A DNA stretch of 64,000 nt. Origin: Phycisphaera sp. (GTDB lineage Bacteria > Planctomycetota > Phycisphaerae > Phycisphaerales > UBA1924). The position numbers were made by a program, and so were the translations under genes. Below the pieces are notes generated by a model that ran no database searches, was not told the origin of the DNA, and was given only the letters and a program-made list of their open reading frames with translations. The stretch is from the NCBI GenBank assembly GCA_003712165.1, contig RHLH01000001.1, positions 682,001 through 746,000 of the forward strand, given 5' to 3'. Position 1 is the first letter of the stretch. Every line of letters starts with the position of its first letter. This document shows, piece by piece, positions 36,795 to 45,186 of this stretch.

Positions 36795-37850
36795 TTAGCC
36801 GCCCGAGGTAACGAAGCGGTCCGATTCGAGCGAGAACGGGGCCTGCACGAGCACGCCAGAGCCGCCGATCAGCGTCAGAATGGCTCGGTTGAAGTCGCGG
36901 TCGTTGCCCGATTCGAATGCGCCGCGGAGGGCGGCTCGGGTCGGGTCCTGACCCAGCGCCGTTTGAGACGAGTAGACGAGATTCTCCGAGGCACCGACCA
37001 GCTGCGCAAGCATCTCGGCGTCGTTTTCGGAGATCGAGGCGATCTTCCGCTTCGCGGCTTCGAACTCGTCGTAGGCGTGCGCGAGCGAATCGCCTGCGAG
37101 ACCCGCGGCGGTGCGGATCGCGTCACGGCCCGGTTTGTTGGGGCCCGACTGGAGGATGCGTCCGAGTTCGAAATTGGACATCATCGCGATGCGGACGACG
37201 CCGACCTGCTTGTCTTCCGGGGTGGAATCGATGCTTGTGAGACGCGTTGAGGTCGCGGCAGCGAGTTCTCCGAACGCGAGTTCAGCAGAAGCAGAGAGCC
37301 TGGTGTCACGCATCTTCGCCGCGGCGATGAGCGCCCTCGCGGCGCCCTCGGCAACAAACGTGTCAGAGTCGTTGCGGAGCATGTCCGCGACGGTCTCGAT
37401 CTGGCGGTTGATCTCGCGTGTGTCGATGGAGGGTGTGCGCTGGTTGCCCAGGATTTCGAATGTCGAGCGGAGGGCCTTAAGCGCTGCGTACCTGACGCCC
37501 GGGTTCGAGTCCTGATACGACGACTCGATCAAGGCGACGGCTTCCGGCGTGACGATGCTGCCAGCGATCATCAAAGCGTTGACGATCTTGAGTTCGTCTT
37601 CCGAGCCGATCATGCCGGTCAGAGGCTCGATCAACTGGGCAGAGGCGGCCAGGCGTTCGCTGGTTGCCATGTTCGGGTCGTCGATGGCAGCCATGATGTC
37701 GGAGCGCGCCACCTTGATGTCCTCGAAGCTCTCGGAGGTGAGTCGCTCGAGGTCCCGGCTCTCGACGGGCTGGGCTTGTGCGCTCATGCAGAGGCTGGTG
37801 AGCACAAGAGCCGCGATACTGATGGGTCGCGTCAGGCGGGTCATGGGCAT
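36795..37850 (-). CDS. Secreted HEAT-like repeat protein, unknown function
   Basis: 351 residues from ATG 37850; an ATG at 37844 has better spacing to AAGGA and is equally possible. The signal peptide ends near AQAQPVE (about 27). The mature protein is almost all alpha-helical, with repeats of the HEAT type, for example NPGVRYAALKALRSTFEIL and DTFVAEGAARALIAAAKMR. No enzymatic motif is seen. It lies 36 bp upstream of oppA on the same strand and may be cotranscribed with it, so a link to peptide uptake is possible but not shown. Confidence 0.72.
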   Translation of the reverse strand: MPMTRLTRPISIAALVLTSLCMSAQAQPVESRDLERLTSESFEDIKVARSDIMAAIDDPNMATSERLAASAQLIEPLTGMIGSEDELKIVNALMIAGSIVTPEAVALIESSYQDSNPGVRYAALKALRSTFEILGNQRTPSIDTREINRQIETVADMLRNDSDTFVAEGAARALIAAAKMRDTRLSASAELAFGELAAATSTRLTSIDSTPEDKQVGVVRIAMMSNFELGRILQSGPNKPGRDAIRTAAGLAGDSLAHAYDEFEAAKRKIASISENDAEMLAQLVGASENLVYSSQTALGQDPTRAALRGAFESGNDRDFNRAILTLIGGSGVLVQAPFSLESDRFVTSGG

Positions 37851-37946
37851 TCGTCCTTCGCCTTCAAGGCGGTCTCTAGCGGGTAAGCGTCCCCTCCGGG
37901 GGGTCGCACACTATAGGGGGGACCGGGCCGGGCCGCAGCCGGTTCG

Positions 37947-38903
37947 CTAATACACCTCGAGGAACACCCGGCGAGTGGGCTTGAGCTTGCGGTGCAGCAT
38001 TTTCCTGGTCCAGCCGTCGATATCGCCGGCGACCTCGTCGTCTACCCGCAGGTACTGCTCGAGCACGTCCGCGGGCAGGAGCCTTGCCATCTGCTGGAAG
38101 ATGCCCATCTCCATGCCCAGGATGCCGCAGATGTAGACGAGCGTCGTCGGTTTGCTCAGAAGGTCTGTGAGGCGGTCTCGGTGCGTTTCGAGCCTGTTCT
38201 GCACGTAGAGCCCATGGCTCGCGCCGGCTTGGTGCTCTCTGCTGATTGCGGTCAGATATGTGAATGAGCTCTGTTCTTGCTGGAGCGCGTTGAAGTGGTC
38301 ATGGTAGATCAGGTCCGTCGTATAGGGCGAGCCCATGATGAGGGTCGCAGACCTAGGCGCGGAGTTGAAATAGAGCTCTGAAAGCATCCCTCGGAAGGGC
38401 GCGATGCCGGTGCCCGTTGCAAAGAAGACATAGTCGTGCTCGGCGTGCTGTTTGGGCAGCACGAACCGCTTCCCGGCGGGCCCGAGCAGCTGCGCGGTAT
38501 CGCCTTCTTTCAGGTCGCAGAGGTAGTTGCTTGCGACGCCCAGAAACAGCTCGCTCGTGTCCCAGTGCTCCTCGATGACACGCTTGACGGTCGTGGAGAC
38601 GACGTTGCCTTGGCCGTCTTCGCCTCGCGATGGGCAGGCGATGGAGTAGAGCCTCTGCGAGTGGGGGAGCCCGCGTTCGTTGGTGCCGGGCGGGAGCACA
38701 CCGAAAGCCTGGCCCGGGACAAAGCTGCGGGCCATCTTCGACCCGCTGATATCAAACTCGATGTGTCGGACGAAACCTGCGGCTTTGGGGTTCGTGCAGA
38801 TCTCGTTTCGGACGAGGACGCCCGTCGCAGGCTCGTCCTGCCGATGCAGGTGCATCTGCACCTCGGCAAGCTCGGGCCCCTCGGCGGGGTTTCTGTCGGT
38901 CAT
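37947..38903 (-). CDS. Plant-type ferredoxin--NADP+ reductase
   Basis: 318 residues. FAD domain with RLYSIACPSRGEDG and the phosphate-contacting VSTTVKRV, then ASNYLCDLKEGDTAQLLGPAGKRFVLP; NADP domain with FATGTGIAPFRGML and YICGILGMEMGIFQQM. It ends FLEVY, the terminal Tyr that stacks on FAD in plastid-type enzymes. It should transfer electrons between ferredoxin or flavodoxin and NADP(H) in the cytoplasm. The first 30 residues are an extension rich in Glu and His without obvious function. No ferredoxin gene is next to it. Confidence 0.93.
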   Translation of the reverse strand: MTDRNPAEGPELAEVQMHLHRQDEPATGVLVRNEICTNPKAAGFVRHIEFDISGSKMARSFVPGQAFGVLPPGTNERGLPHSQRLYSIACPSRGEDGQGNVVSTTVKRVIEEHWDTSELFLGVASNYLCDLKEGDTAQLLGPAGKRFVLPKQHAEHDYVFFATGTGIAPFRGMLSELYFNSAPRSATLIMGSPYTTDLIYHDHFNALQQEQSSFTYLTAISREHQAGASHGLYVQNRLETHRDRLTDLLSKPTTLVYICGILGMEMGIFQQMARLLPADVLEQYLRVDDEVAGDIDGWTRKMLHRKLKPTRRVFLEVY

Positions 38904-38923
38904 TGAGATCGTCTCCCGGGCGT

Positions 38924-40351
38924 TTACTCGCCCCCGTCTTCTGCAGCAGCTTCGTCGCCGGCATTTTCAACTGCAGGCTCATCGATATCGGCGGGTACTT
39001 CCTGTTCTGGCTCGGCGCTCGGGCCGCCGAGCGACTCGATGGTCTGGGCGATCTCGGCCTTGACCGTATCGATTCGGTCCGAGGCCTCGCCTCTGACAGA
39101 AGAGCCGTCGAACGCGTCTCGTGCCGCGATGAACGCCTCGAGGGCCTCGGCCTCGGTGGTATCGGCAGCACCGGCGAACGAGTTCTGCACGCTTGAGATC
39201 GTGCTCTGCGTGGGCAGCGGTGCTCGGGCGTTTGCGATCTGGTCCAGAATCGTCGCGGCGTGGCGGAGCGTCGAGGCGTGGGCGGCGAGGGTCGTGCCCA
39301 TCGCCTGTTGGATCTCGCCCGTTGCAAGCTGCGAGCCCGAACGGTCGGCAGATCTCGCCCGGCCGGCAGAGCTTGCGGCGGTCTCGAGCGAGGACTTGGC
39401 CTCGTCGATCGCGGACTGCGCCTCGCCTGTGCGCATCGATTCGAGTTGCTGAACCAAATTGTTGATCCGGGTCGCGGTCTGCGTTGCCTGCTCACGGAGA
39501 TCGGCTGCCACGTCGCGGCCCTCTACGGCCTTGGCGGCGACTTCCTGGGCGCTGGCGACCAGCAGATCACGCTGCTGGGTCAAACGCTCAACCTCGAGAT
39601 CTTGATCGATGATCTCGGGGCGGATGGTCTCGGCCTGAGAGAGGAACGTTTCGGCTGTGACCTCGAACGCGTCGGCTTCGCGTCTGAGTGTCGCCGCTTC
39701 TTCGTGCAAGGGCAGAGCATCACGAGCCGAGAGGGTCGCGGTCTGGTTGCGTACTTCCTGCTCACGGACACGCAGGGCAGCAGCCTGATCCGAGGCTTCT
39801 TTCGCTTGTGCTTCGAGCTCGGCGACGCGTGCCTTGACCGCCTCGGCGCTTTGTTGCGCTTCGGTGATCGCCTGCTCTCGTTCCTGAATCTTCGTGTTGA
39901 TGTCCGCCTGCTCCGGAGCCGGGTCGAACGCCTCGGCGGTCTCAGCCAGGCTGTTGAGCGATGACCATTCGGTGTATTCGGCTCTGAGTGCAGAAACCAG
40001 TGCGTAGAGCTGAGCGTCTATATCCGTGACAACCTTGAGCTTGGGCTCGGCGAGGCCGAACTCGGCGCGGGACATCATCAGAGCCGCGGCTGCGTTCTGG
40101 GCGTCACTGCCCGAGCTTGCGATTGGCCTCAGGATGTTGATCGCTTCGCGGTACTCACGCTCGCGGAAGTCGTCGCCCGGCACACCCGAGCCCGGTGCGC
40201 CGAGTGCTTCGAGGATGCTTGAGGCTTCCTTGAGTGCGGGTGAGACCTCGTCCTCTTCGAGACAGCCAGGCATGACAGCGAGTCCGGCGAGCAGGATGAC
40301 GGCCGAGATGCGGGCCCCGGCGTTGCGGGCATGAGAGATGGTGCGAGACAT
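38924..40351 (-). CDS. Coiled-coil lipoprotein, unknown function
   Basis: 475 residues. A lipoprotein signal ends VMPGC (Cys about 30). The mature chain is almost entirely Ala/Glu/Arg/Gln-rich and predicted coiled coil over about 90-400, with heptads such as RVAELEAQAKEASDQAAALRV. It ends in a Glu/Ala-rich acidic tail. It lies 20 bp upstream of the FNR gene on the same strand. No family was recognised; an envelope scaffold is inference. Its low-complexity composition means similarity searches need masking. Confidence 0.7.
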   Translation of the reverse strand: MSRTISHARNAGARISAVILLAGLAVMPGCLEEDEVSPALKEASSILEALGAPGSGVPGDDFREREYREAINILRPIASSGSDAQNAAAALMMSRAEFGLAEPKLKVVTDIDAQLYALVSALRAEYTEWSSLNSLAETAEAFDPAPEQADINTKIQEREQAITEAQQSAEAVKARVAELEAQAKEASDQAAALRVREQEVRNQTATLSARDALPLHEEAATLRREADAFEVTAETFLSQAETIRPEIIDQDLEVERLTQQRDLLVASAQEVAAKAVEGRDVAADLREQATQTATRINNLVQQLESMRTGEAQSAIDEAKSSLETAASSAGRARSADRSGSQLATGEIQQAMGTTLAAHASTLRHAATILDQIANARAPLPTQSTISSVQNSFAGAADTTEAEALEAFIAARDAFDGSSVRGEASDRIDTVKAEIAQTIESLGGPSAEPEQEVPADIDEPAVENAGDEAAAEDGGE

Positions 40352-40437
40352 GGGCGCTCTCCGGGCGGGTCAGGTGCGTGTCGTGTCGTGTGCCGGTCCC
40401 TGGCAGCGTGCTGGCTCGTTGCCTGCGCTGGTGCGGA

Positions 40438-41679
40438 TCAACGGCTTCCTCTGTCCGCCTCGGCCTCTGGCTTCATGGCGGTCGGGGGATCATAGTCGAT
40501 GTCATAGTCCGGACGGGGCGTCCACATGGATTCGATCCATTCCACGGTCCGGCGGTAGTTCCGGTCCTCGGGCGAGCGGAACACGAACCGCCAGCCCAGG
40601 ACGTCGGGGTGGGGCGTGCTTGTCTCGGTCCGGGGGAGGGCCATTTTGAGCAAAATGCTCTCGGCTGGATCCTGGAAGTTGAGCAGGGGCAGCCCCTCCT
40701 CTGTCCGATAATTCTCCAGAATCCACATGTTGGTGTAGTAAACCGGCGGTGTGTTGGTGGTTGTCCTGATGAGCCGGAATCGGCCCGCCTCGGTTCCGCC
40801 GTGGCACTTGGTGGTGGCGCAGGCATTTCGGAGCCAGGTTCGGTGGACGTGGTCGCGGAAGGTCTTGATCGATTTGGGATCGTCGAGGACCTGGACCTCC
40901 GGGTAGAGTTCGCGGGCCTGCAGCTCGAAGAGGAAGTTCAGCTGTTCCTTTGCGCTCGAGCGGAGTATCGCCTCGCGGCCGGCAGCGGTCTCGGGCACGA
41001 GCTTGTTGTCGGCATACAGCTCGAAAGCCGACTCGAGTGTCCCCGGGTCGATCCGGAGTCTCGGCGGGTTATTTTCATCGACCTCCCAGACGCGGATCGT
41101 GTTGATGTCGCTGTCGGTCAGCATCGGAAAGTCCGGCGCGTCTCTTTGGATTCGGTCCCGAGGTCTCTTCGGCGCATCCTGGTGGTTGTCGGTGTTGCGG
41201 GCTTCCTGCAGCCTGATGTTCTGCTCGGCAACCGTCTTGAGGTTTTTGGCGATCTCGTTAAACGGTTCTTTCTCAAGCACGCCGTTGAGTTCGGCGAGCG
41301 CGAGATCGTTGCGTTCGTTCTTCATCAGCCAGCGCGCGAGTTGGATGAGCTGCTCGGCGTCATCGTCATCGATCGACGCGCGGACGCTGCGGTAGCGGTC
41401 CTCGATCGGAGCCTGGATATACGACTCGCGGATCTTGCCGATCTCGATGGTCGTGCGGATACCGTTTATGTTGAGCGTGATCGCCTCGTCGGTTTCCTCA
41501 ACGAGTGTGCCCGTGATGACTTGACCGTCGTGAAGGATGATAGTCGCGGTCCGGCCTTTATCCTCTGGCTGGCTGTCTTGAGCGAACGGCGCATCCGCCG
41601 AGTCACCGGCACCCAGCAGCACAGGCGCAGACACCGCGAGCCCGGCTGCAACGAGTGCGAGCGGGACGAATCGATGCAT
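40438..41679 (-). CDS. Secreted protein with CX4CH haem-type motif
   Basis: 413 residues from ATG 41679; longer starts would precede the signal peptide. Signal sequence VPLALVAAGLAVSAPVLLG. Residues about 44-85 look like a small beta-barrel (ILHDGQVITGTLVEETDEAI), then a helical repeat region to about 150, a linker rich in charged residues and a C-terminal domain with NACATTKCHGG: Cys287, Cys292 and His293, a four-residue spacing rather than the usual two. CX4CH sites are known in some c-type cytochromes and in planctomycete secreted proteins, so covalent haem binding is possible but untested. The distal ligand is not identified. Gap of 73 bp to the upstream fapA-like gene. Confidence 0.72.
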   Translation of the reverse strand: MHRFVPLALVAAGLAVSAPVLLGAGDSADAPFAQDSQPEDKGRTATIILHDGQVITGTLVEETDEAITLNINGIRTTIEIGKIRESYIQAPIEDRYRSVRASIDDDDAEQLIQLARWLMKNERNDLALAELNGVLEKEPFNEIAKNLKTVAEQNIRLQEARNTDNHQDAPKRPRDRIQRDAPDFPMLTDSDINTIRVWEVDENNPPRLRIDPGTLESAFELYADNKLVPETAAGREAILRSSAKEQLNFLFELQARELYPEVQVLDDPKSIKTFRDHVHRTWLRNACATTKCHGGTEAGRFRLIRTTTNTPPVYYTNMWILENYRTEEGLPLLNFQDPAESILLKMALPRTETSTPHPDVLGWRFVFRSPEDRNYRRTVEWIESMWTPRPDYDIDYDPPTAMKPEAEADRGSR

Positions 41680-41752
41680 CGGGTTGGGGTGTGGCTCGCC
41701 GGTCACCTGCACAGATTGTGCGGCAAGTTGATCCTGATGTCCAGCGGGCCGG

Positions 41753-43300
41753 TCATGCGGCTCTTTGGAGATCCTCAGGAAGGTCATCTGGCGTGTATGA
41801 GCCGGCTGCTTTCTCGATCTTCGCGTAAATGCTGAGCATCACTTGTGTTCCGTCACCAAGGTTCTTGCAGATCAGTTGTCCTTCGCTGTCCAGCGAGATC
41901 TCGATGGGACCCTCGATGTCCTGCTGGAGCACCGCGTTGAGCCCGGCGGCTCTGATCTCGGCGTTCTGGCACAGACGCCTATGGATCGTGAGTCGGGGCG
42001 ATTCCAACTCGGTTGCGGCGATCGCGGCACTGATGGACTCCATCAGAGCCTGGGTTTTGCCCTCGTGCTCAGCCGCCTCGAACTGAAGTTGGGTCAGAAG
42101 TTCGGCTTTCGTGCTCGAGCATTCAGGATCAGCGTTCAGCTCGGCGAGTTTGTTGAGACAGTCCTGAGCCCTCGCCCTGCACTTGTTGATGATGTCCAGC
42201 GCTTCGTTGATCATGACATCGAACTCGGGAACTCTGCCGAGTGTGATGACAGCACGGGTACCAGATGGTGTGCCGGCCTGTGAGAGCTCGCACTGCCCGA
42301 GCACCGCGATCTCGCCGCACAAGAGTGTTGCTGAGGGCGAAATCATGTTCCGGGTGACGATCACGCTACAATCATTGATGTCGTTTTCGACGGTCAGATC
42401 ACGGCCGACCTTGCAATCGCACGCGTCAAGATAAGTAGTCTTCAGGTCGCGTCCAGCGAAGATTTTGCCTTTGCCCCGACCAGCCATCCCAACTCTGAGG
42501 GCGATGTCGCGCCCTGATACAAGCTCCGCGGCTTCGACGAGCCCGCCGATTGTGATCGACTTGCCCGACTGCACGATGAACCCGTCGCGCACACCCTGCG
42601 AGACGACGATGCTGCCCGGGAAATCGATGTTCCCCGTCGAGTAATCCACGTACCCGTTGATCTCGAGTGTCGGGCTGACGGAGATTGCATCGCCTTCGAA
42701 TACCAAACGACCGGCGACCTTCGTGAAGATGCCTCCATCCTCGTGGCGTTCGAGCGAGTTGTTGTCAAGTTTGATGCTCGCGGTTTTGCCGGGCTTGGCT
42801 GGCACGTTGTTCCCGCACACGTCGATGCCGTCGGTGCCCTGAGTCGCTTCGCGGATGGCTCCGACCCGCTGGCCCGATTTGACAATCATGAACGCAGAAC
42901 GCTCACGGAAATCGAGCTGTTCATCGTCTGAGTTTTCGCTCGGAGTCTCGGGTTCGGTGTCTCGCTGGACGATGGATTTCCGTGACTGCTCGTAGACAGC
43001 CTGGAGTTCGGGAGTGAGCTCGAAGGACTCGTCGTCGCCGTCGATGGGGCACCTGCCCTCGGCGACGAGCACCCGCATCGGATTGTTCTGCGAGAAGTCG
43101 TGAGTCTTGTAGGACTCAATGGTTTCGTTGATCCGCTTCGTCAGCGTCGAGCTCTGCTGGATGGCGTGTGAGAGCACCACGGCCGTCACGAACTCTAATG
43201 TGAGTTCGGCAGGGTCTATTCCCTGCTGGAGGACAACGTATGATTCCATCTTGTCAGAGAGAGTTTGGACAGAGACTTTGTTTTCGTCGTCCTGCGTCAT
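41753..43300 (-). CDS. FapA/DUF342-family protein
   Basis: 515 residues from ATG 43300; longer in-frame starts run into an Arg-rich non-homologous stretch. The N-terminal part is helical. A beta-helix-type domain follows, with repeated turns such as VAGRLVFEGDAISVSPTLEI, GNIDFPGSIVVSQGV, GFIVQSGKSITIGGLVEAAEL, GRDIALRVGMAGRGKGKIFA and DLTVENDINDCSV, read here by parts; this is the DUF342/FapA (flagellar assembly protein A) pattern. The last 130 residues are a coiled coil. The role of FapA is not firmly known. It follows cheY after 28 bp on the same strand, in a likely cheX-cheY-fapA unit. Confidence 0.86.
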   Translation of the reverse strand: MTQDDENKVSVQTLSDKMESYVVLQQGIDPAELTLEFVTAVVLSHAIQQSSTLTKRINETIESYKTHDFSQNNPMRVLVAEGRCPIDGDDESFELTPELQAVYEQSRKSIVQRDTEPETPSENSDDEQLDFRERSAFMIVKSGQRVGAIREATQGTDGIDVCGNNVPAKPGKTASIKLDNNSLERHEDGGIFTKVAGRLVFEGDAISVSPTLEINGYVDYSTGNIDFPGSIVVSQGVRDGFIVQSGKSITIGGLVEAAELVSGRDIALRVGMAGRGKGKIFAGRDLKTTYLDACDCKVGRDLTVENDINDCSVIVTRNMISPSATLLCGEIAVLGQCELSQAGTPSGTRAVITLGRVPEFDVMINEALDIINKCRARAQDCLNKLAELNADPECSSTKAELLTQLQFEAAEHEGKTQALMESISAAIAATELESPRLTIHRRLCQNAEIRAAGLNAVLQQDIEGPIEISLDSEGQLICKNLGDGTQVMLSIYAKIEKAAGSYTPDDLPEDLQRAA

Positions 43301-43328
43301 GTGCGCGTCCCGCCGGCGATGAACTCCT

Positions 43329-43697
43329 TTACGCCGCTTTCTTGGTGAGTGTCTCTGTGATCCTCTGGCTGAGCGAATCTGGTGTGAAGGGCTTGACAAC
43401 ATAGTTGTTGACACCCGCCTTGATGGCTTCGATCACCCGGGACTTCTCGCTCTCGGTGGTGACCATGATGATGGGTGTGGTCTTGTCGTTCTGGCGGATG
43501 TGCTTGACGAAAGTGATGCCGTCCATGTTGGGCATGTTCCAGTCGACGAGCATGAGGTCCGGCTCGAATGCGCCGACCTTCGAGAGGGCGTCTTGGCCGT
43601 CACAGGCCTCCTCGATCTCGGTGTAGCCCAGCTGCGTGAGCACGGACTTCTGGATCGAGCGCATGGTCTTGGAATCGTCAACAAGCAGAATCTTCAT
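43329..43697 (-). CDS. cheY: CheY-like response regulator
   Basis: 122 residues from ATG 43697: a single receiver domain. Acidic pair Asp7-Asp8 in LLVDDSK, phosphoacceptor Asp52 in LMLVDWNMPNMDG, switch Thr80 in IIMVTTES and Lys102 in VVKPFT. No output domain, so it should act by binding the flagellar switch (FliN/FliM) or another partner. It sits between cheX and the FapA-like gene; the kinase is not in the window. Confidence 0.92.
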   Translation of the reverse strand: MKILLVDDSKTMRSIQKSVLTQLGYTEIEEACDGQDALSKVGAFEPDLMLVDWNMPNMDGITFVKHIRQNDKTTPIIMVTTESEKSRVIEAIKAGVNNYVVKPFTPDSLSQRITETLTKKAA

Positions 43698-43734
43698 CGG
43701 GTGTACCTCGTGCGTCAGTGCGTCGTTGTGTGGT

Positions 43735-44214
43735 TCAGGCTGCCTTGCTGGCGGCGTTGGATTCTCGGATCGCGATCTCGATCGCAAGATCACCCTCGTT
43801 GGTAGAACATGGGATAGTCACGCAGGGGGTGTCGCTGCGCGTGTTGATCTGGTGACCCGGCCCGATGACCACGCTCGGGCAGCTGATCGAGACGTCCTTG
43901 TCAACGAACATGCCCTTGGCAGATCCTGAGACCATGTTGACGAGTTCTCCGACCGCGTCGGCAAAGTCGGGAGAATCCACCGGGAACTCCATGCCGCAGA
44001 AAGCGGTGATGAGTTTCGAGGCGGTTTCCTTCGGGAAACTGAGGACGACGGATCCGACCACGTCGCCCGACATCCCGATGATCCCGGACACGTCGTAGGC
44101 CGCCGAGTTGCAGTGCTTGATCGTCGGTTGATTGACGGTCACGGGCATGTGGAGCATGGTTGAGAAGACGTTCTGGATGCTCTTTATAAACGGTGTGATG
44201 TACTGCGGGTCCAT
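43735..44214 (-). CDS. cheX: CheX-like phosphatase of CheY-P
   Basis: 159 residues from ATG 44214 (AGGA five bases upstream; a GTG at 44229 is in frame). The CheC/CheX/FliY active site E-x-x-N is seen as Glu90 and Asn93 in AVGELVNMVSGSAK. N-terminal YITPFIKSIQNVFSTML and the inner VSGIIGMSGDVVGSVVLSF fit CheX-type monomer. CheX removes phosphate from CheY-P and resets the signal. It is first of the cheX-cheY-fapA set, with 37 bp to cheY. Confidence 0.9.
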   Translation of the reverse strand: MDPQYITPFIKSIQNVFSTMLHMPVTVNQPTIKHCNSAAYDVSGIIGMSGDVVGSVVLSFPKETASKLITAFCGMEFPVDSPDFADAVGELVNMVSGSAKGMFVDKDVSISCPSVVIGPGHQINTRSDTPCVTIPCSTNEGDLAIEIAIRESNAASKAA

Positions 44215-44400
44215 GTTGTTCCTATTCACGCCAGATTAGAGGGTTGTCCTGCCGGTTCTCAGTTATCAGCTACACAGTGATCGAACGATCTGAGGGCCCA
44301 CTTGAGGACCGGATCGCAGCATCGGAATGGATTCCAGACTATGTACTTCGGGCTCAGTCGAGGGGCGAACCTTCGCTCGGAATGCCGTAGGAATGGGCGT

Positions 44401-44434
44401 AAAAGAAGAATCGGCCGGCGTAGAACGCCGGCCG
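44401..44434 (-). terminator. Rho-independent terminator of tRNA-Leu
   Basis: Perfect 9-bp GC-rich stem (44412-44420 with 44426-44434, loop 5 nt) followed on the minus strand by ATTCTTCTTTT. It begins 6 bp after the tRNA-Leu 3' end. Confidence 0.82.
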
Positions 44435-44440
44435 GTGCAA

Positions 44441-44524
44441 TGCCCAGGAGAGGACTCGAACCTCCACCCTGTTTCCAGGACTACCACCTCAAGGTAGCGC
44501 GTCTGCCAGTTCCGCCACCTGGGC
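44441..44524 (-). tRNA. tRNA-Leu (anticodon GAG)
   Basis: 84 nt on the minus strand, with the long variable arm typical of leucine tRNA. Acceptor GCCCAGG pairs with CCTGGGC; discriminator A. The anticodon stem CTACC/GGTAG encloses TTGAGGT, giving GAG. T-loop TTCGAGT. No encoded CCA. Confidence 0.96.
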
Positions 44525-44673
44525 AATGGTGAGCCGAGAGAAGCCTATGGGCCTCTCCGGCGGGCGGAAGTATACGCGCCGCTTCGCCGGAATCGACTCG
44601 CTCAGTGGAACAAGGCGCTCCTAGAGTCACGCCCGGGCACCGGTTTCCGGACCCAGCACACCAAGGAGAGGCC

Positions 44674-45147
44674 ATGGCAGCCGCGGACACGCAATTCAGT
44701 CAAGCGATCGAGTACGCCCGGACAAAGGCCGAGGAGGCCGGCGTCTTCGAGTCCATCACCCTCGAAGGCGGCGAACTGGTCTGCAAGGCACTGGGCTCCG
44801 CGGAGGAGGCGTTCTACAGGCTCCAGCTTCGCGACGAAGGCCTCTTCGTTGTTCTCGATATGAAAGACCGCTGGCAGAGCGAGTCCATCGAGTCGGACCT
44901 CATGCACTCGGGCGACTCGCTTGAGGAGCTCTTCGACGAGGAGCTTGCAGAGCTTGGGTACGAGGGCGACACGCCGACGTATCAGCACTACCGTGACGAC
45001 CAGATGCGTTTCGTCTTTCAGTCGCATGTGCCCATCGACGGCAAATCTTCGGGCGAGGCGGGTGAGATCGCGTCCCAGTACCTTCTCGGATATGAAGCTT
45101 GCTTCCGTCAGCTCGGCGACATGGACGAAGACGGCGGCGAAGACTAA
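44674..45147 (+). CDS. Hypothetical soluble acidic protein
   Basis: 157 residues from ATG 44674, chosen for the AAGGAGAG site; an in-frame start at 44605 lacks one. No signal or membrane segment. The sequence alternates beta-type strands (FESITLEGGELVCKAL, FYRLQLRDEGLFVVLDM) and helices, and ends in an acidic DMDEDGGED. The general look resembles small chaperone-like domains such as YbjN, but I could not confirm this. It precedes the glycosyltransferase by 39 bp on the same strand, so the two may be cotranscribed. Confidence 0.68.
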   Translation: MAAADTQFSQAIEYARTKAEEAGVFESITLEGGELVCKALGSAEEAFYRLQLRDEGLFVVLDMKDRWQSESIESDLMHSGDSLEELFDEELAELGYEGDTPTYQHYRDDQMRFVFQSHVPIDGKSSGEAGEIASQYLLGYEACFRQLGDMDEDGGED

Positions 45148-45186
45148 GAGACCAGTTGAGACTCTCCTGAGGGGACGGACCGAGAC

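Noticed and set aside
34929..37250. Plus-strand open frame of about 773 codons
   Set aside because: Shadow of oppA and the HEAT-like gene; its translation has no domain pattern and a biased composition.
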